DNA of 64,000 nucleotides, taken from the NCBI GenBank assembly GCA_025459175.1, contig JALORC010000017.1:1-64000 (forward strand), written 5' to 3'. This document shows, in pieces, positions 32,887-42,202 of the stretch; position 1 is the stretch's first letter, and each line of letters starts with the position of its first letter. The translations under genes and the position numbers were made by a program. Source of the stretch: Planctomycetota bacterium. Lineage in GTDB: Bacteria; Planctomycetota; UBA1135; UBA2386. The notes below the pieces were generated by a model, which was given only the letters and a program-made list of their open reading frames with translations, had not been told where the DNA came from and searched no databases.

Positions 32887-35766
32887 ATGAACCGAACCAC
32901 TCGAACGGGACTTCTCGCCGCCGTGCTGGCGGTGGTCACTCCGGCGCAGGACGCGAGCACGCCGCAGGCGGCGCTGGCGCGGGCGCAGCTGCTCGAACAG
33001 CAGGAAGGGGATCTCGCGCAGGCGGAGCAGGCGTATCGCGCGCTGCTCGCTGCGCCGGATGCGGCGGCGGTGCATCCGGCGGCGGCGCTGCGGCTCGGCG
33101 CGATGTTGTGGCGGCTCGAGCGGCGGGAGGACGCGCGGCCGTTGCTCGAGCAGGCGGTCGCCGGCGGCGGGGCCATCGCCGAGGAAGCGCAGGCGCTGCT
33201 GCAGGGGCAGGGGCCGGATGCGCAGCAGGAGGCGGCGCGGCAGGAACAAGCGCGGATGCTGGTGCAGAGACTGTACTACCTGCTGCAACGACCGCTCGAC
33301 GGCGAGGGCAAGCTCGCCAACGAGGATCGGGAAGCCGTAGCGCATGTCGAGAAGAAGCTGGACACGATCGGGGCGTCTGCCTCGATCGCGCTGGCCCAGT
33401 GGTTCGGGCCCAACACCGTGTTCAAACTCGACGCGGTGGGCAGCGACCGAGGAATCATGCCGCTGAGCAGCGCCGCGTGGCGCATCGGTCATGCGCCGCT
33501 GCGGGAGGCGCTCCTGCGAGTCGCCGAGCAGGGCTCGGTCGAAGCGCGCGTGTTCCACGCCGAGGCGGCTACGCGCACGAGCATCGCCGCCGACATGGAG
33601 CCGGTGCTGCTGCGCTTCGCCGCAGCGCCGGACCCGACCGGCGAGGTCTGGCCGCAGGCGAGGAATGCGTTCCGAGGACGCTTGCCATTCGCACGCCTCG
33701 AGTCGCTGGTGCAGGACGACGCTCCCGGCGTTCGCGCGGCGGCGCTGTCCGGCCTGGCCTACCAGTGGAGTTATCAGCCGGTGCCGGCGCGCGAGGCCTT
33801 GATCGCCGAGCTCGGCGAGCTGATCCGCGCGGCAACCCGCAGCGACGATCGCCGCGTTCGCGACGGCGCCTGGGAACTGATCGGCGCCTGCCTCAACCAC
33901 GGGCCGACCGCCGGCACCTACCTGTTCTTCGACGAGATCGATCGCGCCAAGGACAGGGTGATCGGCGGCGGCATCGTCGCGTGGCACTTGGTCCAAGACG
34001 ACGCTTGGCTGCAGGCGGCTGCCGCTGCCGCACAGCGCCTGGGCCCAGCAGTGTTCGACAACTCTGGCTCGAGTCGCTCCTACGATACGCTCTTGGCGCT
34101 GCTCGACTCCGCCCAAGACCGGCGGTGGGGCCAGGGCAGTGTCGAGGCAGTGATCACACTCCTCGAACTGGGCTACGGCAGACGCCCCAACTGGTGGATC
34201 AACGCGATCCGACTGGCCGACGAGGGGCAACTCGCCCGGTTGCTGCGCCAGGCGCCACGAGTAGCCGAAGGTCGGCTGACGCAGCTCATGTCCTCCTGGC
34301 GCAGCCTTCCGATCACCGCACTGCCAGTACTGCGCGAGCTCGTCGGCGATGCGATGCGCAGCGCTTCGGAGTCGTTCGGGCGTCCGTCCTCGGAACACCG
34401 CCAAGTCCGCGGCAAGAGCCAGTACATCGCCGTGAGGGTTCCGCAGCAGGTCCTGAAGTGGGCAGCCGACACCAAACACCCGAACGCAGCGACCTGGCTC
34501 GGCGAGCTGGCGGCCGCGCAGCCGACCCTGGTTCATCACTGCGCGTTGCTGTTGGCCGATCTCGCCGACGCCAAGGTGGTCGAGGCCCTGCCACCGTTGC
34601 GATCGCTGCTGGTCTGGGAAGGCAACGAGGAGAACGAACTGAACGAGAGGGAGCGCAACCGCATCTTCGCAGCCCTGACCAAGGCCGGCGACGTCGACGC
34701 GATTCCGCTGTTCCCCCGCGCCTACGAGCTCGGGCTCGCCGACCCACACCAGTACCCCTTGCCGGTGGGCATCGACTTCCTCTGCGAAGGCCACGGCTAC
34801 CAAGAGGCAGCGCTGCAGCAGTGCTGGCAGACCTTGCTCGACAGCGCGGCCGCCGCGAGCGTCTTTCGCGACCTGAACCAGGAGCAGGACCGGCCGCTGG
34901 TGCCGCTGCCGGTGCTCGACCTGACCATCGACCGCCTGATCCGCTCCGGTCCGACCACGAGCACGATCAAGAGCGGCTTGCCTGACCGGGTCCGCTCAGC
35001 CTTTGCGGAACTCTCCGCCCCCCTGCCCGAGGCATCGTCGCTGCTGGCCGCCACGCGGCGGTTCCTCGGCGTGGCCGAGCCCGAGCTGGCCGTGCAGCTG
35101 TTCCAACGACTGCCCACGGCGCTTGCCCGCCAGCTCGGCAACGAAGGACTGGCGCTGCTGCGACGCACCGGCGACGGGCGGATGGTCTACGAACTGACGG
35201 GCAACGGCATCGAGCTCACGATCGACGACTGGCGCACCGCGCTGCAGAGTGCGTCGATGCGCACGTATGCCCTCGAGCACCTCCCCGCCGCGGGCGCCGT
35301 ACTCGGCGCCGTACGACCGAACATCGAGGCGCTGCTGCGCGACTCGGAGCAGGACATCCGCATCGAAGCCTGCGCCGCGATGCAGCGGCTGTTCGGCGCC
35401 GACGCCGTGCCGGCTCTGCTGCCGCTGCTGCAGGACCAGGACGAAGACGTGCGCAAGAAGGCCCGCGAGGCCCTCGACCAGCTGCGCCAGGATGCCGAGC
35501 AGCGCGCGTTCTGGCGCGAAGCCGGCACCGGAATCGACCTGCGCCCGCAGGCCGCCGCCAGCAAGCTGCTGCAGCAGGCGAAGGCCGGCGAGCCGAAGGA
35601 GCAGCGCCTGCTCGCGGTGCGTTCGCTGGCGATGCTCGGCGCCGCCGAGGCGCTGCCGTACCTGATCGACCTGACCAAGGACCAGGACCAGGAACTCGCC
35701 GCCGCGGCGCGCGCCGCGATCACCGCCATCCACCAGCGCGGCGCTGCGCCCGGCGCGACGAAGTGA
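32887..35766 (+). CDS. Large exported HEAT/TPR-like repeat protein
   Basis: A 959-aa protein beginning at the ATG at 32887 with a signal peptide (MNRTTRTGLLAAVLAVVTPAQ). The first ~90 residues after it are TPR-like (AQLLEQQEGDLAQAEQAYRAL, ALRLGAMLWRLERRED). The bulk is helical HEAT-like repeats, clearest in the C-terminal third (IEALLRDSEQDIRIEACAAM, PALLPLLQDQDEDVRKKARE, LAVRSLAMLGAAEALPYLID). No catalytic motif is seen. The frame upstream of 32887 is open through the response regulator but is a shadow. It probably acts as an extracytoplasmic scaffold; it lies just downstream of the two-component pair and may be regulated by it (inference from position). Confidence 0.8.
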   Translation: MNRTTRTGLLAAVLAVVTPAQDASTPQAALARAQLLEQQEGDLAQAEQAYRALLAAPDAAAVHPAAALRLGAMLWRLERREDARPLLEQAVAGGGAIAEEAQALLQGQGPDAQQEAARQEQARMLVQRLYYLLQRPLDGEGKLANEDREAVAHVEKKLDTIGASASIALAQWFGPNTVFKLDAVGSDRGIMPLSSAAWRIGHAPLREALLRVAEQGSVEARVFHAEAATRTSIAADMEPVLLRFAAAPDPTGEVWPQARNAFRGRLPFARLESLVQDDAPGVRAAALSGLAYQWSYQPVPAREALIAELGELIRAATRSDDRRVRDGAWELIGACLNHGPTAGTYLFFDEIDRAKDRVIGGGIVAWHLVQDDAWLQAAAAAAQRLGPAVFDNSGSSRSYDTLLALLDSAQDRRWGQGSVEAVITLLELGYGRRPNWWINAIRLADEGQLARLLRQAPRVAEGRLTQLMSSWRSLPITALPVLRELVGDAMRSASESFGRPSSEHRQVRGKSQYIAVRVPQQVLKWAADTKHPNAATWLGELAAAQPTLVHHCALLLADLADAKVVEALPPLRSLLVWEGNEENELNERERNRIFAALTKAGDVDAIPLFPRAYELGLADPHQYPLPVGIDFLCEGHGYQEAALQQCWQTLLDSAAAASVFRDLNQEQDRPLVPLPVLDLTIDRLIRSGPTTSTIKSGLPDRVRSAFAELSAPLPEASSLLAATRRFLGVAEPELAVQLFQRLPTALARQLGNEGLALLRRTGDGRMVYELTGNGIELTIDDWRTALQSASMRTYALEHLPAAGAVLGAVRPNIEALLRDSEQDIRIEACAAMQRLFGADAVPALLPLLQDQDEDVRKKAREALDQLRQDAEQRAFWREAGTGIDLRPQAAASKLLQQAKAGEPKEQRLLAVRSLAMLGAAEALPYLIDLTKDQDQELAAAARAAITAIHQRGAAPGATK

Positions 35767-35812
35767 GCGCGGTCGGCGCGCGCCGTCGCGCCGCGCACTG
35801 CGACTCGCTACC

Positions 35813-36514
35813 GTGCGCGCGGTGGGAATCGCACTGCTCTTCGTCGGCGTCCTGGTGATCGGCCTGATCGGCGCGTACTTCGCGCACCTGGCCGAACAGA
35901 AGCACCGCGCCGTGATGCAGGCGCTCGCGGACGAACTCGGCCTGCGCTACCAGCCCGAGCCCTGTGCCGACCACGACGACGAATACGCGCAGTTCGAGAT
36001 CTTCCGCCGCGGCCACTCGCGGGTGGCGATGCACACGCTGAGCGGCAGCCTCGAACTGTTCGATCGGCCGTGCGCGGTCCGCGCCGGCGACTTCCGCTAC
36101 AAGGTCACCAGCAGCAACGGCAAGACCACGAGCACGCGCACCTACCGCTTCAGCTACCTGATCGTGCACCCGCCGTGGCCATCGCCGACGCTGCTGGTGC
36201 GGCGCGAGGGCATGTTCGACAAGATGAAGGCCGCGTTCGGCTTCGACGACATCGACTTCGAGTCGGCCGAGTTCAGCAAACGCTACTACGTGACCTCGAG
36301 CGACAAGCGCTTCGCCTACGACGTGCTGCACCCGCGCATGATCGAGTTCCTGCTCGCCAGCGACCCGCTGACGCTCGACCTCGAAGGTGGTGCGCTGTGC
36401 ATCAGCGACGGCACCCGCCGCTGGCAGCCCGACGACTACCGACGGCAGCTCGCGTTCGTGCGCGAGTTCTGCTCGCACTGGCCGCGCCACCTGCTGCAAG
36501 ATCTGGAGCAATGA
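35813..36514 (+). CDS. Membrane-anchored protein paired with LemA, unknown function
   Basis: A 233-aa protein with one N-terminal transmembrane helix (IALLFVGVLVIGLIGAYFA) and a soluble domain (MQALADELGLRYQPEP, then beta-rich segments RYKVTSSNGKTT and FSYLIVHPPW). It resembles the DUF3137-type proteins often encoded beside LemA. The start is a GTG at 35813, with another GTG three codons on. Its TGA overlaps the lemA ATG (ATGA), implying coupled translation. Confidence 0.75.
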   Translation: MRAVGIALLFVGVLVIGLIGAYFAHLAEQKHRAVMQALADELGLRYQPEPCADHDDEYAQFEIFRRGHSRVAMHTLSGSLELFDRPCAVRAGDFRYKVTSSNGKTTSTRTYRFSYLIVHPPWPSPTLLVRREGMFDKMKAAFGFDDIDFESAEFSKRYYVTSSDKRFAYDVLHPRMIEFLLASDPLTLDLEGGALCISDGTRRWQPDDYRRQLAFVREFCSHWPRHLLQDLEQ

Positions 36515-37089
36515 TGGAACCCTGGCTGATCATCGCCATCGTCGTCGTGCTGGTGCCCGCGATCTGGTGGATCGCCGTCTACAACCGCTTCGTGCGCCTC
36601 AAGCACACGGTCGCCGAGAGCTGGGCCGACATCGACGTCGAGCTCAAGCGCCGCTACGAGCTGATCCCCAACCTGGTCGCGACGGTGAAGGGCTACGCCA
36701 AGCACGAGGCCGAACTGCTCGAACGCGTCGTGCAGCTGCGCAACCAGGCGATGGCCAACCGCGGCAGCGCCGCGAGCCAGGCCACCGACGAGAACGCGCT
36801 GCTGCGGGGCGTGAAGTCGGTGTTCGCGGTCGCCGAGGCCTACCCGCAGCTGAAGAGCGACGCCAACTTCCGCGCGCTGCAGGAAGAGCTGGCGGTCACC
36901 GAGGACCGCATCGCCGCCGCGCGGCGGTTCTTCAACGCCAACGTGCGTGAGCTGCGCAACCTGCGCGAGGGCTTCCCGACCGGCGTGGTCGGCGGCGCGA
37001 TGGGCATCGAGCTGCCGACGTTCTTCGAGCTCGACTCCGACCACGAACGCGTCGTGCCGCGGCTCGATCTCGGTGCCCCGCGGACCTGA
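36511..37089 (+). CDS. lemA: LemA family membrane protein
   Basis: A 192-aa LemA family protein: N-terminal membrane helix (LIIAIVVVLVPAIWWIAVYN), then the signature AESWADIDVELKRRYELIPN, LVATVKGYAKHE, and helices reading FRALQEELAVTEDRIAAARR and FFNANVRELRN. The function of LemA proteins is not settled; they form helical bundles and are usually encoded with other membrane proteins. The start ATGATG at 36511 overlaps the stop of the upstream gene. It ends 12 bp before the converging secreted protein. Confidence 0.95.
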   Translation: MMEPWLIIAIVVVLVPAIWWIAVYNRFVRLKHTVAESWADIDVELKRRYELIPNLVATVKGYAKHEAELLERVVQLRNQAMANRGSAASQATDENALLRGVKSVFAVAEAYPQLKSDANFRALQEELAVTEDRIAAARRFFNANVRELRNLREGFPTGVVGGAMGIELPTFFELDSDHERVVPRLDLGAPRT

Positions 37090-37101
37090 CGAACACGCCG
37101 G

Positions 37102-39609
37102 TCACCACACGCCGATCGTCAACGCGAGCCCGTTGCTGCTGGTCAGCAGCGTGATGCTGCCGTCGGCCGCGAGTTCGAAGGCCACCACCTGCTGCCGCCA
37201 GACTCGTCCCGCCAGCGAAATGGAGTTCGGCACCGGCAACGCCAACGCCACGGCACCCGCCGTCGGCACGTGCAGCCCCAGCACATCGGGTGACGCGAGC
37301 AGCAGGCAGCCAGCCGCCCCCTGCGGCAGGATCTGGCTGAGTGGCAACGAGATCGCGGTGAGGCCCAGCACGCTGGCGACCAGGCCGTTCGGCGGCATCC
37401 CGGTCGCCCGCGACGAGAACGTGCTGCCGATCCAGGGCGCCTGCTCGGCAGCCAGCACATTGGCGCCACCGGCCCCGGCGCAACCACCGCCGAACGTCGC
37501 GACGCTGGCCGGACACGGCGTGACGGTGCGAGCGAAGCCCGAGGTCGCGCGGCCGTCGATGCGCCGGAAGGCGCCGCCGAAGGCCACGCCATCGGGCAGC
37601 AGCAGCAGGTCCTTCACGTCGGCATCGGCGCCGGCGCCGAACTGCGTCCAGGTGCTGCCGTTCCAGCGCGCGAGTCGGCACACGGTGGCACTGCCGGAAG
37701 TCGCGAAGTCGCCGCCGACCAGCAGGTCCCCGTTCGGCAGCCGCACGACCGAGTAGACGTGCGCACCGCTACTGCCGCCGAGGCCACTGCCGAGCGCGGA
37801 CCAGCTGCTGCCGTTCCAGCGAGCCACGCGCATCCCCGGCGTGGTGAACGTACCGACCACCACGAGGTCGCCGTCGGGCAGCAGCACCATGGCGCGACCG
37901 GCATTGCCGAGGCCCGAGCCGAGCGGCTGCCACGCCGAGCCGTTCCACTCGGCGATGTGGTTGACGGGGGCACCCGAGCTGGTCAGGAAGGAGCCGGTGG
38001 CGATCACGTTGCCGTTGGGCCGCACGACCAGGGACTCCACGATTCCCGACAGCCCACCCAGCGGCAACCACCAGTTGCCGTCCCAGCGCAGCACGCTGTA
38101 GGTCTGGCCGAACATCACGAAGAAGCCACCGGCCAACAGCTCGCCGTTCGGCAGTTCGGCGAGGCATTCCACGGATCCGGGCGGACCGCTGCCGAACGAC
38201 GACCACGTGGTGCCGTCCCACTCGGCCAGGTAGCTGGCATTCAGTCCGCCGATGCTCTGGAACGTGCCGCCGACCGCGAGTCGGCCGTTGCGCCGCATCA
38301 ACATCGTGGTGACTCTGCCGAGCCCGGCCGGCGCGACCGCCGCGAACAGCGACCACGAGCTGCCGTTCCAGCGCCCGATACCCGGCAGCGGCAACCCATC
38401 GGCGTCCGTCAGCGAGCCGCCGACCAGCAGATCGCCGTTGGGGAGCCTCGCCAGCGACTCGACGCCGCCGCCCAGCCCACGGTTGCAGGGCCGCCAGCCG
38501 CTGCCGTCCCGACGCGCGAGGTTGCGAGCCGGGATCGAGTCGACCGCGCCGAAGCTGCCGCCGACCAGCAGCTCGTTGTTGGGCAAGGGCAGCAGCGACC
38601 ACGCGGTGGGTCCCGCCCCGAGGGTCACCTGACTGGCGCCGGTCCAGCGCTCGATCCGAGCGATCTGACCGGTGAAGTTCGCCCCGATCGCCAGCAGCAG
38701 ATCGCCACCTGGCAGAGCCAGGACCCGGTTGACCGGCTGGACCGAGCCGGGGCCGACCTGCACCCAGCTGCTGCCATTCCAACTGGCGATCCCGGCGGCA
38801 GGGGTGCCGCCGGCAAGGCTGAATCCGCCGGACGCGATCAGGTCGCCGTTCGCCGCCACGGCGAGGTCGATCACGGTGCCGTTCATGCCGCCGCCGAGCG
38901 ACGACCACGCACCACCGTTCCAGCGCGCGACGTAGCCGACCAGCTGGCCACCAGCACCCTGGAACAGGCCGCCGGCCACCAATTCGCCGTTCGGCAGCAC
39001 CGCCAGGGCGGTGCCGGGATCACTGAGGCCACCACCGAGCGCCGACCAACTGCTGCCGTTCCAACGGGCGATGCGCGCCGCGGGAACGCCACCGGCGAGC
39101 TGGAACTCGCCGGTCACCACCAGGTCACCGCCGGGCAACTGCACGATCTCCGCGGCATTGGTCAACGGACCGGTGCCGTCGAGACCGGCGCCGAGCGGAG
39201 CGAACGTGCTGCCGGTCCAGCGCGCGAGCCGGGAACATGCCACCCCGTTGGCGAGCGTGAAGCGGCCGCCGACCACCAGCTCGCCGCTGGCGAGCACGAG
39301 CAGGGATTCGACCGCATCGTTGGTGCCGCTGCCGAATGGCGTCCAGGCCCCGCTCACCGGATCCCACATCACGAGGTTCGCGGCCTCGACCTCGCCGGCG
39401 AGCGCGAACTGCCCGCCGATCACGACTCGCGGCGACAGCGGCCCAGAACCGTCGGGGTCCCAGCGCACCATGGTGCGCACCACGCCGGAGACGCCGGGGA
39501 AGCCGGCGGTCAACCAGGAGTTGCTGCATTGCGCGAGCACATCGCCGGTCGCGATGGCGGCGAGCAGTGTCGCCGGGAGGTGGAGCCAACGGTCGAAGGA
39601 TGCATGCAT
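37102..39609 (-). CDS. Large secreted repeat protein (WNGSSW/LPNGDLLVGG repeats) with C-terminal lineage module
   Basis: An 835-aa exported protein. After the signal peptide (LHLPATLLAAIATGDVLA) come about 15 degenerate repeats of roughly 45 residues. Each has a strand with LARWNGSSW, a turn GLGSGLGG-type, and a strand with LPNGDLLVGG or VLPNGELVAGG, as in propeller proteins of the delta-60/Kelch-like kind. From about residue 690 the protein changes to the C-terminal module starting FGGGCAGAGGAN and ending TSSNGLALTIGVW, similar in outline to other secreted proteins here. It is probably an extracellular beta-propeller; ligand unknown. The high identity of the repeats implies recent duplication or gene conversion. 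It is divergent from the gene at 39771. Confidence 0.82.
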   Translation of the reverse strand: MHASFDRWLHLPATLLAAIATGDVLAQCSNSWLTAGFPGVSGVVRTMVRWDPDGSGPLSPRVVIGGQFALAGEVEAANLVMWDPVSGAWTPFGSGTNDAVESLLVLASGELVVGGRFTLANGVACSRLARWTGSTFAPLGAGLDGTGPLTNAAEIVQLPGGDLVVTGEFQLAGGVPAARIARWNGSSWSALGGGLSDPGTALAVLPNGELVAGGLFQGAGGQLVGYVARWNGGAWSSLGGGMNGTVIDLAVAANGDLIASGGFSLAGGTPAAGIASWNGSSWVQVGPGSVQPVNRVLALPGGDLLLAIGANFTGQIARIERWTGASQVTLGAGPTAWSLLPLPNNELLVGGSFGAVDSIPARNLARRDGSGWRPCNRGLGGGVESLARLPNGDLLVGGSLTDADGLPLPGIGRWNGSSWSLFAAVAPAGLGRVTTMLMRRNGRLAVGGTFQSIGGLNASYLAEWDGTTWSSFGSGPPGSVECLAELPNGELLAGGFFVMFGQTYSVLRWDGNWWLPLGGLSGIVESLVVRPNGNVIATGSFLTSSGAPVNHIAEWNGSAWQPLGSGLGNAGRAMVLLPDGDLVVVGTFTTPGMRVARWNGSSWSALGSGLGGSSGAHVYSVVRLPNGDLLVGGDFATSGSATVCRLARWNGSTWTQFGAGADADVKDLLLLPDGVAFGGAFRRIDGRATSGFARTVTPCPASVATFGGGCAGAGGANVLAAEQAPWIGSTFSSRATGMPPNGLVASVLGLTAISLPLSQILPQGAAGCLLLASPDVLGLHVPTAGAVALALPVPNSISLAGRVWRQQVVAFELAADGSITLLTSSNGLALTIGVW

Positions 39610-39770
39610 GGCGGATGGGTTCCTCGGCGGGCCGGTGCGACGTGCTGCAACTCACGGACCGGTCCCTCGCCCAGGGCCCGGTGCCAGCTTCGACCGCGTT
39701 CAACCGAGGCAGTGACGGGCCACCGACGGCGGGCGCTGGCCAACCGACGAGGGGCGGCGATACTCGGCGC

Positions 39771-41906
39771 ATGCCTCGCCTCCTCCATCATGGCCCGTTC
39801 GCATCCGCTCTGTACGTGGCGACGCTGCTGTACGGCTCCGCCGCGGCCCAGGTCGCGGCCCAGGCCTCGATCCCGGTCGCGGTGACGGCGGTGACGAGCC
39901 CGCCGTCGTTGATCTTCAGCTGGCCGTTCGACAGCACCGCGACCGGCTACCAGATCAGCCGGCGGCTGCCCGGCGCCAGCGGCTGGAGTGTGCCGACCAC
40001 GGTGCCGGGCGCCGGCAGCGCCACCGGCTGGACCGACACCACCGTGGTGACCGGGACCCGCTACGAGTACCAGCTCAACAAGCTCGGCAGCCCGGCCGCG
40101 CGCATGCTGCTGACCGCCGGCGTCGCGGCCAGCGCGATCGAGGATCGCGGCATCTGCGTGCTGCTGGTCGATGCGACGCTGGTGGCCGGCCTCGGTGCGC
40201 GCCTCGATCGCCTGCAGCAGGACCTGCTCGGCGACGGCTGGCGCGTGCGTCGGCACGACGTGCAACCGACCGACAGCGTGCCGAGCGTGAAGGCCCGCAT
40301 CACCGCCGAGGTCGCCGCCAACCCCGGCCTGGTGCGCTCGGTGTTCCTGCTCGGCCACGTGCCGGTGCCCTACTCGGGCTCGATCACCCCCGACGGACAC
40401 GTGCCCGATCACAGCGGTGCCTGGCCGGCCGACGTCTACTACGGCGAGCTCACCAGCGCCTGGACCGACGTCAGCGTCAACACCACCGTCGCCGCGCGCC
40501 CGCAGAACCGGAACGTGCCCGGCGACGGCAAGTTCGACCAGAGCTCGATCCCGAGCGACATCGAGCTCGAGGTCGGCCGCGTCGACTTCCACGACCTGCC
40601 GTCGTTCCCGGCGAGCGCGCTGCAGCTGACGGCGGCGTACCTCGACAAGGACCACGACTATCGCCACAAGGTGTTCGCGGTCGATCAGCGCGCCGTCATC
40701 GACGACAACTTCGGCTGGTTCGGCGGCGAGGCGTTCGCGGCCTCGGGCTGGCGCAATTTCACGGCGCTGGTCGGCGCGGCCAACGTGCAGAACGGCGACT
40801 ACTTCGGCACCCTGAACGTGCCGAGCGGCGGCGGCCATGCCTGGTCGTACGGCTGCGGCGGCGGTTGGTTCGCGGGCGCGGGCGGCGTCGGTTCCACCAC
40901 CGACTTCGTCACCAGCCAGAACCGCGGCGTGTTCACGATGCTGTTCGGCAGCTACTTCGGCGACTGGGACAGCACCGACAACTTCCTGCGCGCGGCGCTG
41001 GCGCAGGGCTGGACGCTGAGCAACGCGTGGGCCGGGCGACCGCACTGGTCGTTCCATCCGATGGGCCTCGGCGGGACGCTCGGCGCCTCGGCGCGGCTCA
41101 GCCAGAACGACACGACGGCCGGCGGGTTCGGCGGCCGCAGCATCCACGTCGCGCTGATGGGCGACCCGACGCTGCGCCAGCACGTGATCGCACCGGCCAG
41201 TGCACTCGTCGTCACCGACGCGTGGCCGCAGGCGAACCTGAGCTGGACGGGGTCGAGCGACCCGGTCGCCGGCTACCACGTCTATCGCTCGAACGACGTC
41301 GGCAAGCAGTTCGTGCGGCTGACCACGGCGCCGGTCGCCAGCACGCAATGGACCGATCCGCAGGCGCTGGCCGGCAGCTCGACCTACCTGGTGCGCGCGG
41401 TGCGGCTCGAGACGACGCCGACCGGCAGCTACTGGAACCTCGCGCAGGGCGCGTTCGCTTCGGTGGTGCTGCCGACGCAGGCGGCCGCGCACACGAACTA
41501 CGGTGCCGGTTGCCATGGTCTGCAGCTCGCCGCCTCGCCGGCGCCGGTGTCGACGCCGGTGGCGGGCACGCTGGTGACCTACTCGATCAGCGGCATCCCG
41601 GAGACGGCGCCCGGCAGCGGCACGAGGTTCGGCGTCACGATCGTGAGCCTCGGCGGCGACCCGCTCGGCGCGCCGCTCGATGGTCTCGGGGCGCCGGGGT
41701 GCCGGCTGTTCGTGACCGGACTCGACAACGTCACGATGTTCCTCGGCAGCGCCGCGGTGCAGACGACGACGTTCACGATCCCCGCCGGCGTCACCCCCGG
41801 CACGCAGCTCTACGCGACCGCCGCGGCGTTCGTGCAGCCGGGCACGCTGAACGCCTACGGCGTGGCCACCAGCAACGGCACCGCCAGCTTCATCAACCTG
41901 CAGTGA
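39771..41906 (+). CDS. Secreted protein with FN3-like domains, a C25-peptidase-like region and C-terminal lineage module
   Basis: A 711-aa exported protein. The leader ends LLYGSAAAQVAAQA. Two fibronectin-III-like regions are seen near residues 35-110 (SLIFSWPFDSTATGYQISRR) and 480-560 (ANLSWTGSSDPVAGYHVYRS). Between them is an alpha/beta region with ICVLLVDATLV, SVFLLGHVPVPYSG, a DVYYGEL strand and GGHAWSYGCGGG near residue 356. This looks like a gingipain/C25-type peptidase fold, with His and Cys close together as candidate catalytic residues. I consider this plausible but not proven. The C-terminal module starts YGAGCHGLQL and ends ATSNGTASFINLQ. Confidence 0.72.
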   Translation: MPRLLHHGPFASALYVATLLYGSAAAQVAAQASIPVAVTAVTSPPSLIFSWPFDSTATGYQISRRLPGASGWSVPTTVPGAGSATGWTDTTVVTGTRYEYQLNKLGSPAARMLLTAGVAASAIEDRGICVLLVDATLVAGLGARLDRLQQDLLGDGWRVRRHDVQPTDSVPSVKARITAEVAANPGLVRSVFLLGHVPVPYSGSITPDGHVPDHSGAWPADVYYGELTSAWTDVSVNTTVAARPQNRNVPGDGKFDQSSIPSDIELEVGRVDFHDLPSFPASALQLTAAYLDKDHDYRHKVFAVDQRAVIDDNFGWFGGEAFAASGWRNFTALVGAANVQNGDYFGTLNVPSGGGHAWSYGCGGGWFAGAGGVGSTTDFVTSQNRGVFTMLFGSYFGDWDSTDNFLRAALAQGWTLSNAWAGRPHWSFHPMGLGGTLGASARLSQNDTTAGGFGGRSIHVALMGDPTLRQHVIAPASALVVTDAWPQANLSWTGSSDPVAGYHVYRSNDVGKQFVRLTTAPVASTQWTDPQALAGSSTYLVRAVRLETTPTGSYWNLAQGAFASVVLPTQAAAHTNYGAGCHGLQLAASPAPVSTPVAGTLVTYSISGIPETAPGSGTRFGVTIVSLGGDPLGAPLDGLGAPGCRLFVTGLDNVTMFLGSAAVQTTTFTIPAGVTPGTQLYATAAAFVQPGTLNAYGVATSNGTASFINLQ

Positions 41907-41963
41907 GACCGGCTGCCGGCCGCGGCGACGAGCTGGCTGGTGCGATCCGGGCCAGCGACGCGC

Positions 41964-42014
41964 TGACCGAGCCATCGCTGACCGAGCCATCGCTGGCCGA
42001 GCCATCGCTGGCCG
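41964..42014 (+). repeat. 15-bp tandem repeat (3 copies plus partial)
   Basis: The unit TGACCGAGCCATCGC occurs at 41964-41978 and 41979-41993, a third copy with one A-to-G change at 41994-42008, and then six bases of a fourth. It lies between the end of the secreted protein gene and tRNA-Ser(CGA), in non-coding DNA. No function is evident. Confidence 0.9.
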
Positions 42015-42015
42015 G

Positions 42016-42039
42016 TCCGGCCCGCACAGGCGGGCCGGA
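42016..42039. repeat. Perfect 10-bp inverted repeat beside tRNA-Ser(CGA)
   Basis: TCCGGCCCGC and GCGGGCCGGA are perfect complements separated by ACAG, forming a very stable hairpin. It is followed on the plus strand by an A-run up to the tRNA. The U-run lies on the wrong side for a standard intrinsic terminator in either direction, so its role is uncertain; a modified terminator of the tRNA transcript or of the upstream gene is possible. Confidence 0.7.
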
Positions 42040-42041
42040 AA

Positions 42042-42132
<91 letters not shown>

Positions 42133-42202
42133 GCGAGGTTTCGCCGCGCATGCGCGGGGCGCCGATTGAGGGCGCGCATCTTGCCGAGCCCCGCACCGCT
42201 TT

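Noticed and set aside
41964-42014. CRISPR-like repeat array
   Set aside because: Only three contiguous 15-bp units without spacers; a simple tandem repeat. No CRISPR array was seen anywhere in the window.
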